A DNA stretch of 64,000 nucleotides, taken from contig NW_014575403.1 of assembly GCF_000803265.1 (NCBI RefSeq), positions 221,326 to 285,325 on the forward strand, read 5' to 3'. Numbering within the stretch: position 1 is the stretch's first letter; each line of letters begins with the position of its first letter. A program made the position numbers and the translations under genes. The notes under the pieces were generated by a model. That model was not told the origin of the DNA, ran no database searches, and saw nothing but the letters and a program-made list of their open reading frames with translations. Source of the DNA: Ordospora colligata OC4. Its lineage: Eukaryota > Microsporidia > Ordosporidae. Positions 48,507-57,869 of this stretch are shown in pieces.

Positions 48507-49085
48507 ATGGAAGACGATTTATTTGATGATTTAAAAGAGCATGAAATGCTTGTGGTATATGAAAACGAAGAAGACAAGCTTTATAATGAGTTAAGTGTAT
48601 TTGGTATTGAATATGCTGAAGCATACGTTGGCGGTTCTGAAGAGTTAAAGATTGTGTTTATGAAGCATTTCAATCTGTCAAAGTTTCCAGTGCTAATATT
48701 GAATGGAATGCCAGTGTTGGATAATATTGAAAGTAAAGTCGAAGAGTACATGAAATTAAAAGACCAAGATGTTATGAAGAAAATTGAGGGAGTCATGGAT
48801 CCAAAAAAGATAGTTGTTTTTATAAAAGGATCACCTGAAAGTCCAAAGTGCGGGTTCACCAGATCGCTTATTGACACACTGCTTGGCGTGGGTGTTTCAA
48901 TGGATAAGATCGCATACTTTGACATTTTGAAAGACGAAGATGTTCGTAGAAAGATGAAGGTGTTGAATAACTGGCCTACATTTCCTCAGGTTTATATCAA
49001 GGGTGAGTTTGTAGGGGGGCTGGATGTCATTAAGCAAATGAATGCAAAAGGGCAGCTTACTAAAAACTTTCTTGGGATATTCTAG
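48507..49085 (+). CDS. Monothiol glutaredoxin (GRX3/4, PICOT type)
   Basis: These proteins carry iron-sulfur clusters with glutathione and sense iron. The N-terminal thioredoxin-like domain has no active cysteine pair (NLSKFPVLILNG). The C-terminal glutaredoxin domain has KGSPESPKCGFT with C115, WPTFPQVYI and GEFVGGLDV. The usual CGFS is CGFT here. Of the possible ATGs, 48507 is chosen because CCC lies six bases upstream; 48492 is the alternative. Length 192 aa. Confidence 0.88.
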   Translation: MEDDLFDDLKEHEMLVVYENEEDKLYNELSVFGIEYAEAYVGGSEELKIVFMKHFNLSKFPVLILNGMPVLDNIESKVEEYMKLKDQDVMKKIEGVMDPKKIVVFIKGSPESPKCGFTRSLIDTLLGVGVSMDKIAYFDILKDEDVRRKMKVLNNWPTFPQVYIKGEFVGGLDVIKQMNAKGQLTKNFLGIF

Positions 49086-49155
49086 AATAAAACCGTTTTG
49101 TTTACTGAATTCTGGTACAATCATCTACATTAGAAGAACCTAACAAACAAAGACA

Positions 49156-50370
49156 ATGAAACATTTTTGGAAAGGCAGCGTTTATGTATTCTTTGCACTA
49201 ACGTATTTGGCGCTTTCTCTTGAGGCTCTAAATATATTCAGTGTTCAGAAAGATTTGGACTCTGGAAAAACAGGTCTTGAAGGAAACCTTGCAGCAAATG
49301 AAATGGCAAAAAGCGATGAATCATATGCACCAGCACTTAGACAAACATTATCAAAGAGAAAAATTGAGATATTTGTGAGTCTTGCGGTACATACCATGCA
49401 CTTACTTGCATGTATTATGTTCTTTGCAACAAGTGCAAGGAATAAAAGTTTGAAGCTGATGGACAAGCTGTTTGGCAACATCTTCAAACTAGGACTTGTG
49501 TTTTTAACATTCATGTTGAGCATGCTGATGATAGACATGATATTTGACTATACTGTTGCATTTCTTGGTAAAAACCCACCATTTGGAACAGTGCTGCTGA
49601 TATGCCTTTGTGCAACTGTGATTGTTTTACCAGTGTTTGTGTTTATATCTACAAAGTTATTGAGGATATTTGACATTACCTTCATAATAGCATGCTACCT
49701 GTCATACTTTGCATTGGAGATATTGGAGGTCATATTTATTTCAGACGTGAACTCTGCCAAAATGATCAAGGTGGCACCAGAAATGTTTTCGGAAAGCGTA
49801 CAGATGGTTGTGAGTGAGCAGGGATTGTCTGAATCCATATACAGAGAAAGAATAGCTGGAAATGATGTGAATGCAGCACTTATAGGGATTGGAAGTGAAG
49901 AAAGGATAGAGATATATGGAAGTATACAAGACATAGATAAAAAAGAGTTAGAGTCCATAATGATGCATGAGGCAGGCCATTCGTACTACAATAGCTTAGC
50001 AAAGAAGATCCTCGTGTTTTTCCTACTTTTGATTACCGAGATGGGGATTTTGGTTTTTATATTTAACAAGTATACAGACAAATTTGTATGTGAAAACATT
50101 ACAAAGGAGTGTTCATTTGTTGCTTTAGCATGCATTTACTTTGTGTCTGTACGGCCATGGATATTTATTCTATACAATCTTACATCTCAAAGCACAGAGA
50201 TATCTGCAGACATTCTTACAAAGAAGTACAACTATAATGATACACTAGCGAGTGTTTTGTACAAAATATCTATACAATCTTTTGAATTTCTAGCGCCTTC
50301 TCCTATGTATAATTTGCTAAATTCGTTGCATCCAAGTACACTATCGAGAATTGAGTATTTAAGTAATTAA
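49156..50370 (+). CDS. STE24-type CAAX prenyl protease, copy B
   Basis: A second M48 multi-pass protein with HEAGH (H271-H275) and third-ligand Glu in STEISADILTKKY. The spacing of ligands and membrane segments mirrors copy A, and both end with a LHPS motif near the C terminus. Sequence outside the motifs has drifted strongly, including an extra N-terminal luminal segment (residues 25-70). Length 404 aa. It may act on different substrates than copy A. Confidence 0.83.
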   Translation: MKHFWKGSVYVFFALTYLALSLEALNIFSVQKDLDSGKTGLEGNLAANEMAKSDESYAPALRQTLSKRKIEIFVSLAVHTMHLLACIMFFATSARNKSLKLMDKLFGNIFKLGLVFLTFMLSMLMIDMIFDYTVAFLGKNPPFGTVLLICLCATVIVLPVFVFISTKLLRIFDITFIIACYLSYFALEILEVIFISDVNSAKMIKVAPEMFSESVQMVVSEQGLSESIYRERIAGNDVNAALIGIGSEERIEIYGSIQDIDKKELESIMMHEAGHSYYNSLAKKILVFFLLLITEMGILVFIFNKYTDKFVCENITKECSFVALACIYFVSVRPWIFILYNLTSQSTEISADILTKKYNYNDTLASVLYKISIQSFEFLAPSPMYNLLNSLHPSTLSRIEYLSN

Positions 50371-50475
50371 CTCATGCATGCGGCCTTTGTTGACTACAGT
50401 ATTAATGGATTTGATTGGATATGTGTGAATTACGATTGTAGTGCCTGATCAAAATAGAAATCTAGATCCCCAAAG

Positions 50476-51174
50476 ATGGATAGCTTGAAGGAAAGTGTAA
50501 ACACATACAGCTCTGAAGGGCGAATCCACCAGATTGAATATGCAATGAAGGCTATGAATCTCGGAACAACAACGATTGGAGTATGTACAAGCGAGTTTGT
50601 GATTCTATGCTCCGAAAAGAAGGTGATGTCGACATTGCAGAATCCAAGAAGCATCCTGAAACATCACAAGATTTATGACAACATTGTGCTTGGGTTTTCT
50701 GGAATAAGCGGGGATACAAAAACAATTGTGAAGAAGTCTAGGGATTTTTGCATATCTCATACATACATGTATAATGAAAATACAAGTGTTGAACGATTGT
50801 TGAAGTATTTGTCTAGCTTGAGTCTGAGATTTAGTGAAGAGGACGAGGCAAAAATGATATTCAGAAGACCTTTTGGTGTTTCTCTTCTGGTTGCAGGGTT
50901 TGACATTGAGCCAAGGCTGTACTCTTTGGATCCTTCAGGATCATACATTGGCTATAAGGCAAAGGCAATAGGATCTGGACATGAGGTAATTGAAGGATTG
51001 CTTGAGGAGGAGTATGAAGAATACAAAAATCTTGAAGAGTCATTAAAAAGGGTATTGCTGACGCTTGCCAAGGCAATGAAGGACAAGATCAGCAAAGACA
51101 ATGTAGAGATTGCAATTGTTACTAAAGATGAAACCAAATTCCTGGAGCCTGAGGAGATTGCAAAGTATCTATGA
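50476..51174 (+). CDS. PUP2: 20S proteasome alpha5 subunit (PUP2/PSMA5-like)
   Basis: The alpha signature VNTYSSEGRIHQIEYAMKAM and the RRPFGVSLLVAGFD segment are clear. The LDPSGSYIGYKAKAIGSG stretch is most like alpha5. An acidic helix near the end (EEEYEEYKNLEE) is also alpha5-like. Length 232 aa. The ATG follows CCCC by four bases. Confidence 0.9.
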   Translation: MDSLKESVNTYSSEGRIHQIEYAMKAMNLGTTTIGVCTSEFVILCSEKKVMSTLQNPRSILKHHKIYDNIVLGFSGISGDTKTIVKKSRDFCISHTYMYNENTSVERLLKYLSSLSLRFSEEDEAKMIFRRPFGVSLLVAGFDIEPRLYSLDPSGSYIGYKAKAIGSGHEVIEGLLEEEYEEYKNLEESLKRVLLTLAKAMKDKISKDNVEIAIVTKDETKFLEPEEIAKYL

Positions 51175-51211
51175 AGTAAATTTCGTAAGGTTCTTTTTAT
51201 TTTACAAAAGT

Positions 51212-52123
51212 TTATTTATTGTGTTTTTTATCTTGAGATATTATCTTAATGTACTTGCTTTGCTGGCTGTCTGGTATTTTCTTAGAGTAGGATGTATTTA
51301 GCTTTACTTCTCTATTGCTACGTTTCTTTGTATGATTCATGACTTTTAAAGCACACTCAGTCATTAAGCTGTTGTCAATTGCATTATGTACCGATGGAAT
51401 GTAAATTCTTTCTAGGATTGAGAGTATTTCATCGTTTGTGGGATTGCATTTTTGCACAAACTCATCAAAGTACATTTCATCAATTGTTGGAGTTCTAATT
51501 ACCATGACTCTCAATGCATCCAAGATTCCAATGCTATGATAAAGATATTTGAGAGCATCCAGTGTTTGCATTTGAAGATATTCCATATTATATTGCTTTA
51601 CAAGCATATCAATGATTTTGGATCCACAATTTTTATCATTGCATAATACATTGTTATTACAGAATTTAGTAAGAATATTCTTTAGAAGCTCAAAAACATC
51701 TACATTGAAGTATTTTGATAAATACTGTATTATGCGATCGGTTAGTATTCTAGATTCATCTGTTCCACAGCATATTTTTGCTTCATTTGTGCTCTGGTGT
51801 ATTTCTATCTGTGTCATCAGTCTTTCTATCGGTTCATCCCTTGAATCAATAAGCTTACCTCTTTGGATGGCTCCTTCGTAGTCTCCGAAGTATACATACG
51901 TCGAAAGGATTTCAAGTAAGTAGGTATTCCTGTTGATTCTCTGATTGGATTTTTTCTGCAATGCCTGGATTGCTTTGCTTTTCTGTCCAACACGTCTACA
52001 TATACTAGCAAGCATTGATGGATTTTCTTCACACATCCAGTCTTCTGCATCGTTTCCCAGTATCTCATTAGCGTCTTCAAACTCTCCAAAGTTTGCCAAG
52101 CTCTTCTTTCTGAGAAAGCTCAT
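51212..52123 (-). CDS. Hypothetical helical-repeat protein
   Basis: The 303-aa protein is helical and shows TPR-like spacing in its first 120 residues (SKAIQALQKK, YLLEILSTYVYFGDYEGAI). The middle has a Cys cluster (CNNNVLCNDKNC). The C-terminal 40 residues are basic. I cannot assign it; a small subunit of a larger assembly is likely. It is convergent with proteasome alpha5, about 40 bp apart. Confidence 0.65.
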   Translation of the reverse strand: MSFLRKKSLANFGEFEDANEILGNDAEDWMCEENPSMLASICRRVGQKSKAIQALQKKSNQRINRNTYLLEILSTYVYFGDYEGAIQRGKLIDSRDEPIERLMTQIEIHQSTNEAKICCGTDESRILTDRIIQYLSKYFNVDVFELLKNILTKFCNNNVLCNDKNCGSKIIDMLVKQYNMEYLQMQTLDALKYLYHSIGILDALRVMVIRTPTIDEMYFDEFVQKCNPTNDEILSILERIYIPSVHNAIDNSLMTECALKVMNHTKKRSNREVKLNTSYSKKIPDSQQSKYIKIISQDKKHNK

Positions 52124-52245
52124 GCACCCTTATTCTTTCATGCATATTTGATTGGTTAGCATAAAAATAGGCTTCACAGGGATTGGTTTAGCAAATAGGA
52201 GAGTATCAGATTGCACAGATATCAGAGAATAGATCGCAAGTAACA

Positions 52246-53211
52246 ATGGAAACAAGTGTAAGAATTGAGCTAAATAAGGAACTTTATGTATGTGGAGATG
52301 AGGTTAGAGGAGCAATAGAGATAAAGACTAGGAATCCACTCTGCATCAGTAAAATTAACCTGAAGCTACTGAGAAAGATGGAAATGAATATACAACGAAC
52401 AGAGGAAGGAAAGCATGAAGAAGATACATTTGAAGCAATTAATAGGAGCATAAACAAGTACTGTTATCAGTTCCAAGTTTATGCGAATGACGATCCCCTA
52501 GAAGAGATTTCAAGCGGGCATCACAGATTTCCATTCAAGTTTGGGCTTAGAAGAGATGATGGAGGATCATCTGAGGTGAAAGGAGTGTATTTTGATCTTT
52601 TATGCAGCATAAAAGGATCTTATGAATTGCATGCGGATATACACATGCTTGGGATCCATAATCCGGTCTATTCTGCACATAAAGAGATGCAGGTGATAGA
52701 AAACTGCACAGAACCCAAGGCTTTCCACGCTACTGTTGAAATACAGTCTCCGATTTGTCTTTTCACAAGGAAATACGACGTAAGCTTTGAATTGAACAAG
52801 CAGTTTTACTTTTCTGGTGATGCACTGGCAATCAGAGCATGTATACCGTCAAAAACACCAAAAATAAAATGCATGGAATGCTTTCTATATGAGATCCTCA
52901 GTATATCAGCAAATGGACAAGAAGAAATACGAACGAAATACATTGCTGGCGGAGAAGGAGTGAACGAAGAAGAAGGACGAGCTTCCACTCTATGTCTAAG
53001 GATTCCATCCACAACTTCGTCTACATTCACTGACAACGATGCGGGAATGCGGATTGTATTGTTTATCAGCCTTGGACTCAGCAAAGGAGCACCAATTAAG
53101 ATCAAGAAGTACCTGCAAATAGTTAAGAAGCGGATTGCTTATCCAGAGATCGATAGCATCAATGTGCTAGAGGGAGAGATATATCCAGAAAAGGTATTTG
53201 TGCTCTCTTGA
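52246..53211 (+). CDS. Arrestin-like protein
   Basis: Arrestin-fold adaptors link membrane cargo to ubiquitin ligases or sorting coats. The N-domain start (RIELNKELYVCGDEVRGAI) and central SGHHRFPFKFGL segment match the arrestin fold. A second, C-domain copy begins near residue 180 (FELNKQFYFSGDALAIRA). No PPxY motif for a NEDD4-type ligase is visible. Length 321 aa. The gene could also be a diverged VPS26. Confidence 0.7.
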   Translation: METSVRIELNKELYVCGDEVRGAIEIKTRNPLCISKINLKLLRKMEMNIQRTEEGKHEEDTFEAINRSINKYCYQFQVYANDDPLEEISSGHHRFPFKFGLRRDDGGSSEVKGVYFDLLCSIKGSYELHADIHMLGIHNPVYSAHKEMQVIENCTEPKAFHATVEIQSPICLFTRKYDVSFELNKQFYFSGDALAIRACIPSKTPKIKCMECFLYEILSISANGQEEIRTKYIAGGEGVNEEEGRASTLCLRIPSTTSSTFTDNDAGMRIVLFISLGLSKGAPIKIKKYLQIVKKRIAYPEIDSINVLEGEIYPEKVFVLS

Positions 53212-53268
53212 TATAAGGCCCCTGTAGATATTAAACGACTGATTTATTTGGTGAATGGTTTCTTGAAT

Positions 53269-53844
53269 TTAAGCTTTCTTCTTGTGCCTTGCAGCTCGAG
53301 TCTTCTTAGACCATCTTCTCTGCCTGAGCATATGCGAAAATATAAACATGAATCCTGGAACATATGCAAGTGCAGATATTGCAACTACATATGAAAGCAC
53401 TCTACCTGAGCTATCATAAAGCGTCTTTAAGCAATACATTTCCAATAAGAATCCTGTTGGAGAGGTTATTAGGAAGAGATTATACCGTATGATGCCTATT
53501 GTATGCGTTCTGAATATATAGAACACATACCGTATCATGTTTGAAAGGCACCAACACGCTATTATTAATGGAAAGGACCAGTTGATTATTCTATAGTACC
53601 AGAAAACAATCCATACCATGAGTAACTGCGAGATCACCTGCATCACAGTGGGGAGATACCTTGCATTACTCTTCTTGGTGCATATGTTTGCTATTTCCAT
53701 GATAAAGAACGATTGGAGCATGCCCATTATCTTTAGATAGCCTATGTTCCCTGTTGCATAGAATCTTAGCCCTGCAAGCAATGAAGACACTGAAACAAAC
53801 AATCCAAACATGTTGTATGTTTTAATATAGCTTGAGCTTATCAT
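53269..53844 (-). CDS. PHS1: PHS1-like 3-hydroxyacyl-CoA dehydratase with altered catalytic Tyr
   Basis: PHS1 removes water in the third step of very-long-chain fatty-acid elongation in the ER. The multi-pass protein keeps MIRYVFYIF and the PTGFLLE segment with the catalytic Glu (E135). The residue seven positions before it, normally a catalytic Tyr, is Ser here (S128, codon TCT). The C-terminal basic tail (RHKKKA) is a possible ER-retrieval signal. Length 191 aa. CCCC lies five bases upstream of the ATG. Confidence 0.82.
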   Translation of the reverse strand: MISSSYIKTYNMFGLFVSVSSLLAGLRFYATGNIGYLKIMGMLQSFFIMEIANICTKKSNARYLPTVMQVISQLLMVWIVFWYYRIINWSFPLIIACWCLSNMIRYVFYIFRTHTIGIIRYNLFLITSPTGFLLEMYCLKTLYDSSGRVLSYVVAISALAYVPGFMFIFSHMLRQRRWSKKTRAARHKKKA

Positions 53845-54043
53845 TTCCAGGGGTAATGGCCAGAAGAATCCGTATTTCTATCTTCTCTGTATATTATGGG
53901 TGAGTTCGTATCAGTAAAAGCAAAAGACATTGTGAAGCAAGGGTTGAATCTGTAATGCCGATTCAATATGGCATGTGAATGACGGACGTGTAGTATGAAA
54001 TGTCTGGATGCCATGATAAAAATATTTTAAGTTCAAGACCCCA

Positions 54044-54937
54044 ATGCAGGCAATGCAGATATTCATAGGAAAGATTCCGGCACAAGTTACTGAGGAGGGT
54101 ATCCGAGAATACTTCAAACAATTTGGAGAGATTTCTGAGCTTATTCTGAAGGACACATTTGGATTTCTGAGCTTTACATCTGAGGATAGTGTGACGAAGG
54201 TGTTGAACCAACGATCCCATGTGATTGATGGAGGAGTTATAGCTGTGGAGAAGGCGAATGGCAGAAAGAGGTCGCTGGCAACAGAATATAGTGATAGATA
54301 TGCAGATGTAAGCCGTGCACCGTATGATCGCAAATATGTGCCACGCGCACCGTATGAAACTAGGCCAATGCCTCCTGGAAGATACGAACCGAGATACCCA
54401 GACAACAGATATGCGCCACAGGACTATTATCGTGGAGAACCAATGCGAATGGGCGGAGATCCTCGTAGGGATAGGGAGTACTGCGACTATTGCAATGGAT
54501 GTCCGATCCATGGAATAAGAGAGACAATGGATCTGAGGAAAAGGCATCAACCACTGACACCAAAGGACTATCCAAACAACTATCTTAAGGTCGTATTTGA
54601 AAACATTGCGCCTAACACTTCTATTGAGGACTTCAAGACGTTTTTGAGGGAGAACGGATTTGAACCAACATATGCCAGACTTGGATACACAGGAAATCAT
54701 GCTGTTATTGAATTTAAGAATTTTGATGACAAGGACAACTCAATGAAGCAGTTTGACGGTGCAGATTACCATGGCCATATTCTCAAGACAAGATCTTATC
54801 TTCCAAAGGATGAATACAAGATCCGAGAGAAGGAGCCGCATGTGAAGAACGAAAACACTACCGAAGCAAATGCTGCAGAGACACAAAGTGATGCACCTGG
54901 TGCTTTTGAAGGGGATGCAGAAAAGACGGATGGCTGA
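54044..54937 (+). CDS. Two-RRM RNA-binding protein (SR/NPL3-like)
   Basis: RRM1 (residues ~5-75) starts MQIFIGKIPAQVTEEG and has FGFLSFTS as RNP1. RRM2 (about 180-255) starts YLKVVFENIAPNTSIEDF. Between them lies a Tyr/Pro/Arg-rich spacer with CDYCNGCPIHG. The order resembles SR-type or NPL3 proteins in splicing or export. Length 297 aa. CCCC lies one base upstream of the ATG; a second ATG three codons in is possible. Confidence 0.8.
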   Translation: MQAMQIFIGKIPAQVTEEGIREYFKQFGEISELILKDTFGFLSFTSEDSVTKVLNQRSHVIDGGVIAVEKANGRKRSLATEYSDRYADVSRAPYDRKYVPRAPYETRPMPPGRYEPRYPDNRYAPQDYYRGEPMRMGGDPRRDREYCDYCNGCPIHGIRETMDLRKRHQPLTPKDYPNNYLKVVFENIAPNTSIEDFKTFLRENGFEPTYARLGYTGNHAVIEFKNFDDKDNSMKQFDGADYHGHILKTRSYLPKDEYKIREKEPHVKNENTTEANAAETQSDAPGAFEGDAEKTDG

Positions 54938-54951
54938 TTAAAATTCGTGAC

Positions 54952-55305
54952 TCATTTACTCAACTTTTTGGTGCATAATACTTCTTTGCCTTTATATAGC
55001 AATTTTTCTATTAATGCACTTGGCACGCTGTATTTTTTCCTATGAACCATTGTATAGCATGTGTTTGATAAAAATGGAGGAATTGTGCGCTCATGTACTA
55101 ATATTGTGCTTTCTGCGCCGAAGTCTATTGGATCTATGAAATAGGCAACGCTGAGCTTTGAGTCACTCTGCAGCAGCACTTTATGAATGCCATCAGGTTT
55201 TTCGGTGCCAAGTCTCAGCTTATAGAGCGATTTTGATATACAAATCATTCCTAAGACTTTATACTGTCCTTTGTCTATGCACTCTGTGCTTGTAGCCATT
55301 AGCAT
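54952..55305 (-). CDS. Hypothetical protein, 117 aa
   Basis: A small protein with alternating beta-like segments (YKVLGMICISKSLYKLRLG, KLSVAYFIDPIDFGAES) and a basic end. The ATG at 55305 has CCC about seven bases upstream; a second ATG two codons in is possible. It sits 14 bp from the RRM gene's stop and ~90 bp from the MBOAT gene. I do not recognise it. Confidence 0.55.
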   Translation of the reverse strand: MLMATSTECIDKGQYKVLGMICISKSLYKLRLGTEKPDGIHKVLLQSDSKLSVAYFIDPIDFGAESTILVHERTIPPFLSNTCYTMVHRKKYSVPSALIEKLLYKGKEVLCTKKLSK

Positions 55306-55392
55306 ACTTTAAGGGTGTCCTATATTTAGTAAAGCGATGATATTATACTTATGTTACATTAAAGTACGATTTAGTTTTTTATACCTGCTATT

Positions 55393-56601
55393 TTAATTAC
55401 AAGCTGTTGAACTTTTGGTTGCGCGTTTGCATTTCTGTAACTCTTGGTTAATGGTAGATTTTAGTATAGCTTGCAATATAAGACTTGATGCAAGAAACAC
55501 ATGCCCGATATAGTATACGCCTTTCCATGTGCTAATGAGTTCAGAAAGATTGAGCAAGAAGAATGAAGGAGTAAAATACGAGGTGATTACAAACATCTGA
55601 ACTCTTGATAATATCCAGAGCATTGATGGACAGAACTTCCTGATCAGAATGTTGTTATTTTTCACAACAACATTTGATGTCGTTATTGAAAGAAACATAA
55701 TTAGATAGCATGGATTTATGCCGTGCCATAGTGCAGAGACTGTGGTTGTGGCAATACTTGCCCAAAACGTTGATTTGGCTCTGATAGGATTAAAGAAACA
55801 ATCTTTTAACCATACACCAGCATATATATTCCAATAATTGCTTAACTCCTTGACATCTGTTGCCAGCTCTACCTTAAAGAAATCGATATTCAGTAAGCTG
55901 GAAAAGTTTTGGAACATGAAGCATCCGTGTGAAAAGTACCATACGAAGTAGAATTTTAGCCTGTTACCCACTGTGAAGAGATACAGGCATATTAATCTTA
56001 TAGGTAGTGGCAATAAATTCTGTGTGATGTACTCCTTAGGTATGTTGATTCGTATAATCTGGAAGAAAACCAAAAAGAGAATTGACTTCAAAAAGGCGCC
56101 ATGAAAAAGCTTTTTTGGTCTTTCGTATTTGTTTTTCATAAAACTTTCAAATGTTGGAACTGGCCCCATAAGAAGCCCAGGGATAAAAAGAACATATGAC
56201 AATGCGTCTCTAATCGAATTTTTGTCTTTCTTATACTCCTTACCAAGATATGACATTTTTATGGTCATTAACATTAAAACACCTGAAATATCAAACGCAC
56301 CTGAAATTCTTTGTTCAAAATGTATTCCAAATACTTTGTATATGTACAGGATTGCTATGTTTATGACTGTGAATAAATATCTTGACGCTGAGGCATATTT
56401 AAGCAGGATCATATTCAAGGTAAGTGATGCAAGCAGGTATAGTACGTGCTTGTGGTCGAATGCAATTTGCAAGACTATTAGAGATGACACAAAACTATGT
56501 ATTGCGGATCTGTTTTTCATATTGTAGCTTATGAGCATCGTCAGAAGGAGTGAAATCAGCATCTTCTTCTCGAGAGGATCAATTCTAGAAAGCATCTCCA
56601 T
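55393..56601 (-). CDS. MBOAT-family membrane-bound O-acyltransferase
   Basis: The family transfers acyl chains to lysophospholipids, sterols or proteins in the ER. About ten hydrophobic segments cover the 402 residues. The catalytic His is in SALWHGINPCY and the conserved Asn in YWNIYAGVWLKDC. The pattern is closest to lysophospholipid acyltransferases (ALE1). Start is the ATG at 56601; the frame extends seven codons to a TTG. Confidence 0.85.
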   Translation of the reverse strand: MEMLSRIDPLEKKMLISLLLTMLISYNMKNRSAIHSFVSSLIVLQIAFDHKHVLYLLASLTLNMILLKYASASRYLFTVINIAILYIYKVFGIHFEQRISGAFDISGVLMLMTIKMSYLGKEYKKDKNSIRDALSYVLFIPGLLMGPVPTFESFMKNKYERPKKLFHGAFLKSILFLVFFQIIRINIPKEYITQNLLPLPIRLICLYLFTVGNRLKFYFVWYFSHGCFMFQNFSSLLNIDFFKVELATDVKELSNYWNIYAGVWLKDCFFNPIRAKSTFWASIATTTVSALWHGINPCYLIMFLSITTSNVVVKNNNILIRKFCPSMLWILSRVQMFVITSYFTPSFFLLNLSELISTWKGVYYIGHVFLASSLILQAILKSTINQELQKCKRATKSSTACN

Positions 56602-56707
56602 TATTACAAGGAGGTTAAACAAAGGTATTTGTTGATTTTAAATGAGTACAAATTAGAATGTAATTACAAGGTGTGTTTAGAATTTCAATACGCTATAATT
56701 GAATATT

Positions 56708-57394
56708 TTAATCATGAATTGTATTCAGATACTTTATAAGTCGCTCTTTTTGCTTATTTTCTACAAAAACAGTATTCATGTATTCGATGAGTGAATTCAC
56801 ATTTATATCTTCAATGGTTAACTCTTTCCACATTGGCAAGAATGCCTGTAGATTGTTTTTTTCATCTAAACACAGCATGCAGTACAGTCCTATTTCATTT
56901 AGATCTCCTTTAAAGAACTCTAGTGCCCATTTTTTGATGTCTGGAGGATATATATCCATCATTTGGCTGAATTCTGGATTATCTTTGACGCTGTTCATGT
57001 AACACACAATTTCCTTGATGTCATGATAACATATTTTGAAATGAATGTTATTTATATTCAATAATTTCAATGTTTTAGCAACTTCCACAACTTGATCATC
57101 ACCTAGGTGGAACACTTGCTGCATATTGATGCCGTTTGAGATATTCCATACCGAGCAGAATGGAACATGTCTATAGATTTCGTTTAGATCTGGCTTGTTT
57201 TCAACAAGATCGAGCACCAACTTTGCTTTTGTGTATGTTGAACCTTTTTTGATCAAGAATGTATTTGAGGATGCTACGCTTTTGATGGAGTATCCTTTTT
57301 CTTTTGATATGATCTGTGCTGTTGAAGATCCGGTGAGTACGGACATTTGCTTGTTGCCTATGACTACGAAAAATGTGTTCGTGTGTGTGCCCAT
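56708..57394 (-). CDS. Hypothetical protein sharing its start with SAS10/LCP5 gene
   Basis: A 228-aa protein with a beta-rich N-terminal half (FFVVIGNKQMSVLTG) and helical C-terminal half. No motif recognised. Its first ATG (57392-57394, minus) lies on the same CCATGG as the plus-strand neighbour's ATG (57393-57395). If the next in-frame ATG at 57346 is used, the genes have a 46-bp gap instead. Function unknown. Confidence 0.65.
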   Translation of the reverse strand: MGTHTNTFFVVIGNKQMSVLTGSSTAQIISKEKGYSIKSVASSNTFLIKKGSTYTKAKLVLDLVENKPDLNEIYRHVPFCSVWNISNGINMQQVFHLGDDQVVEVAKTLKLLNINNIHFKICYHDIKEIVCYMNSVKDNPEFSQMMDIYPPDIKKWALEFFKGDLNEIGLYCMLCLDEKNNLQAFLPMWKELTIEDINVNSLIEYMNTVFVENKQKERLIKYLNTIHD

Positions 57395-57395
57395 G
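57390..57395. promoter_or_regulatory. CCCATG, with CCC signal and shared divergent start
   Basis: CCC at 57390-57392 touches the plus-strand ATG at 57393. The palindrome CCATGG here also reads as ATG on the minus strand, so the two start codons overlap. Confidence 0.55.
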
Positions 57396-57869
57396 GAGTG
57401 CAAAATTTACAGCGAAGATGTTAAATTTGTTAGTGAGAATCTGAATGCAGCGAGGGCATGCGTTTCTAACGAGATTCTTGGAATCAAATGCGACCTGTTA
57501 TCGGTGTATTTAATGAATTTGGTTTTGTACAAGGAGCTGAGTGAAGAAGAAAAAGTTGGAAGTCCTATTACGGAGATGCTTTTGAAGACAAATATTCTTC
57601 TGGAGAAGGTTTGTCAGATGGAAAAGAGAGCAATGAATGCCAATGGATCAACAAGCGCTATTGAAGTAGAAGCAAATACAGAAGATCAGAAAAGACGAGT
57701 GATAAGCGAGGAGATGAAACGAAACAAGTTTGTGAAGAAGAGGAAGTTTGAGGATAGGAATCCAAAGCTGAAGTATAGAAACAAGGCAAAAAAGCTTGCA
57801 GAAAAAGCCGAGATTAAACATGATGGAAACATAGATGTTAAGAAGAACGGTGGAAGCAAGCTTAGGTAA
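57393..57869 (+). CDS. SAS10/UTP3/LCP5 (neuroguidin)-type ribosome-biogenesis protein
   Basis: This family acts in the small-subunit processome or with the exosome. The N-terminal domain has the SPITEMLLKTNILLEKV pattern. The C-terminal basic motif (EMKRNKFVKKRKFEDRNPKLKYRNKAKK) fits the SAS10/LCP5 tail. Length 158 aa, much shorter than yeast SAS10. The start is the ATG at 57393 touching CCC; the longer open frame upstream overlaps the divergent gene and is not needed. Confidence 0.75.
   Translation: MECKIYSEDVKFVSENLNAARACVSNEILGIKCDLLSVYLMNLVLYKELSEEEKVGSPITEMLLKTNILLEKVCQMEKRAMNANGSTSAIEVEANTEDQKRRVISEEMKRNKFVKKRKFEDRNPKLKYRNKAKKLAEKAEIKHDGNIDVKKNGGSKLR

Noticed and set aside
53911..54700. 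Two long minus-strand frames under the RRM gene
   Set aside because: They are antisense to clear RRM domains and have low-complexity Ser/Ile/Cys composition.
57195..57392. A 66-codon N-terminal extension of the SAS10/LCP5 gene
   Set aside because: It begins with a non-ATG codon, overlaps the divergent gene, and the CCC-marked ATG fits the family.
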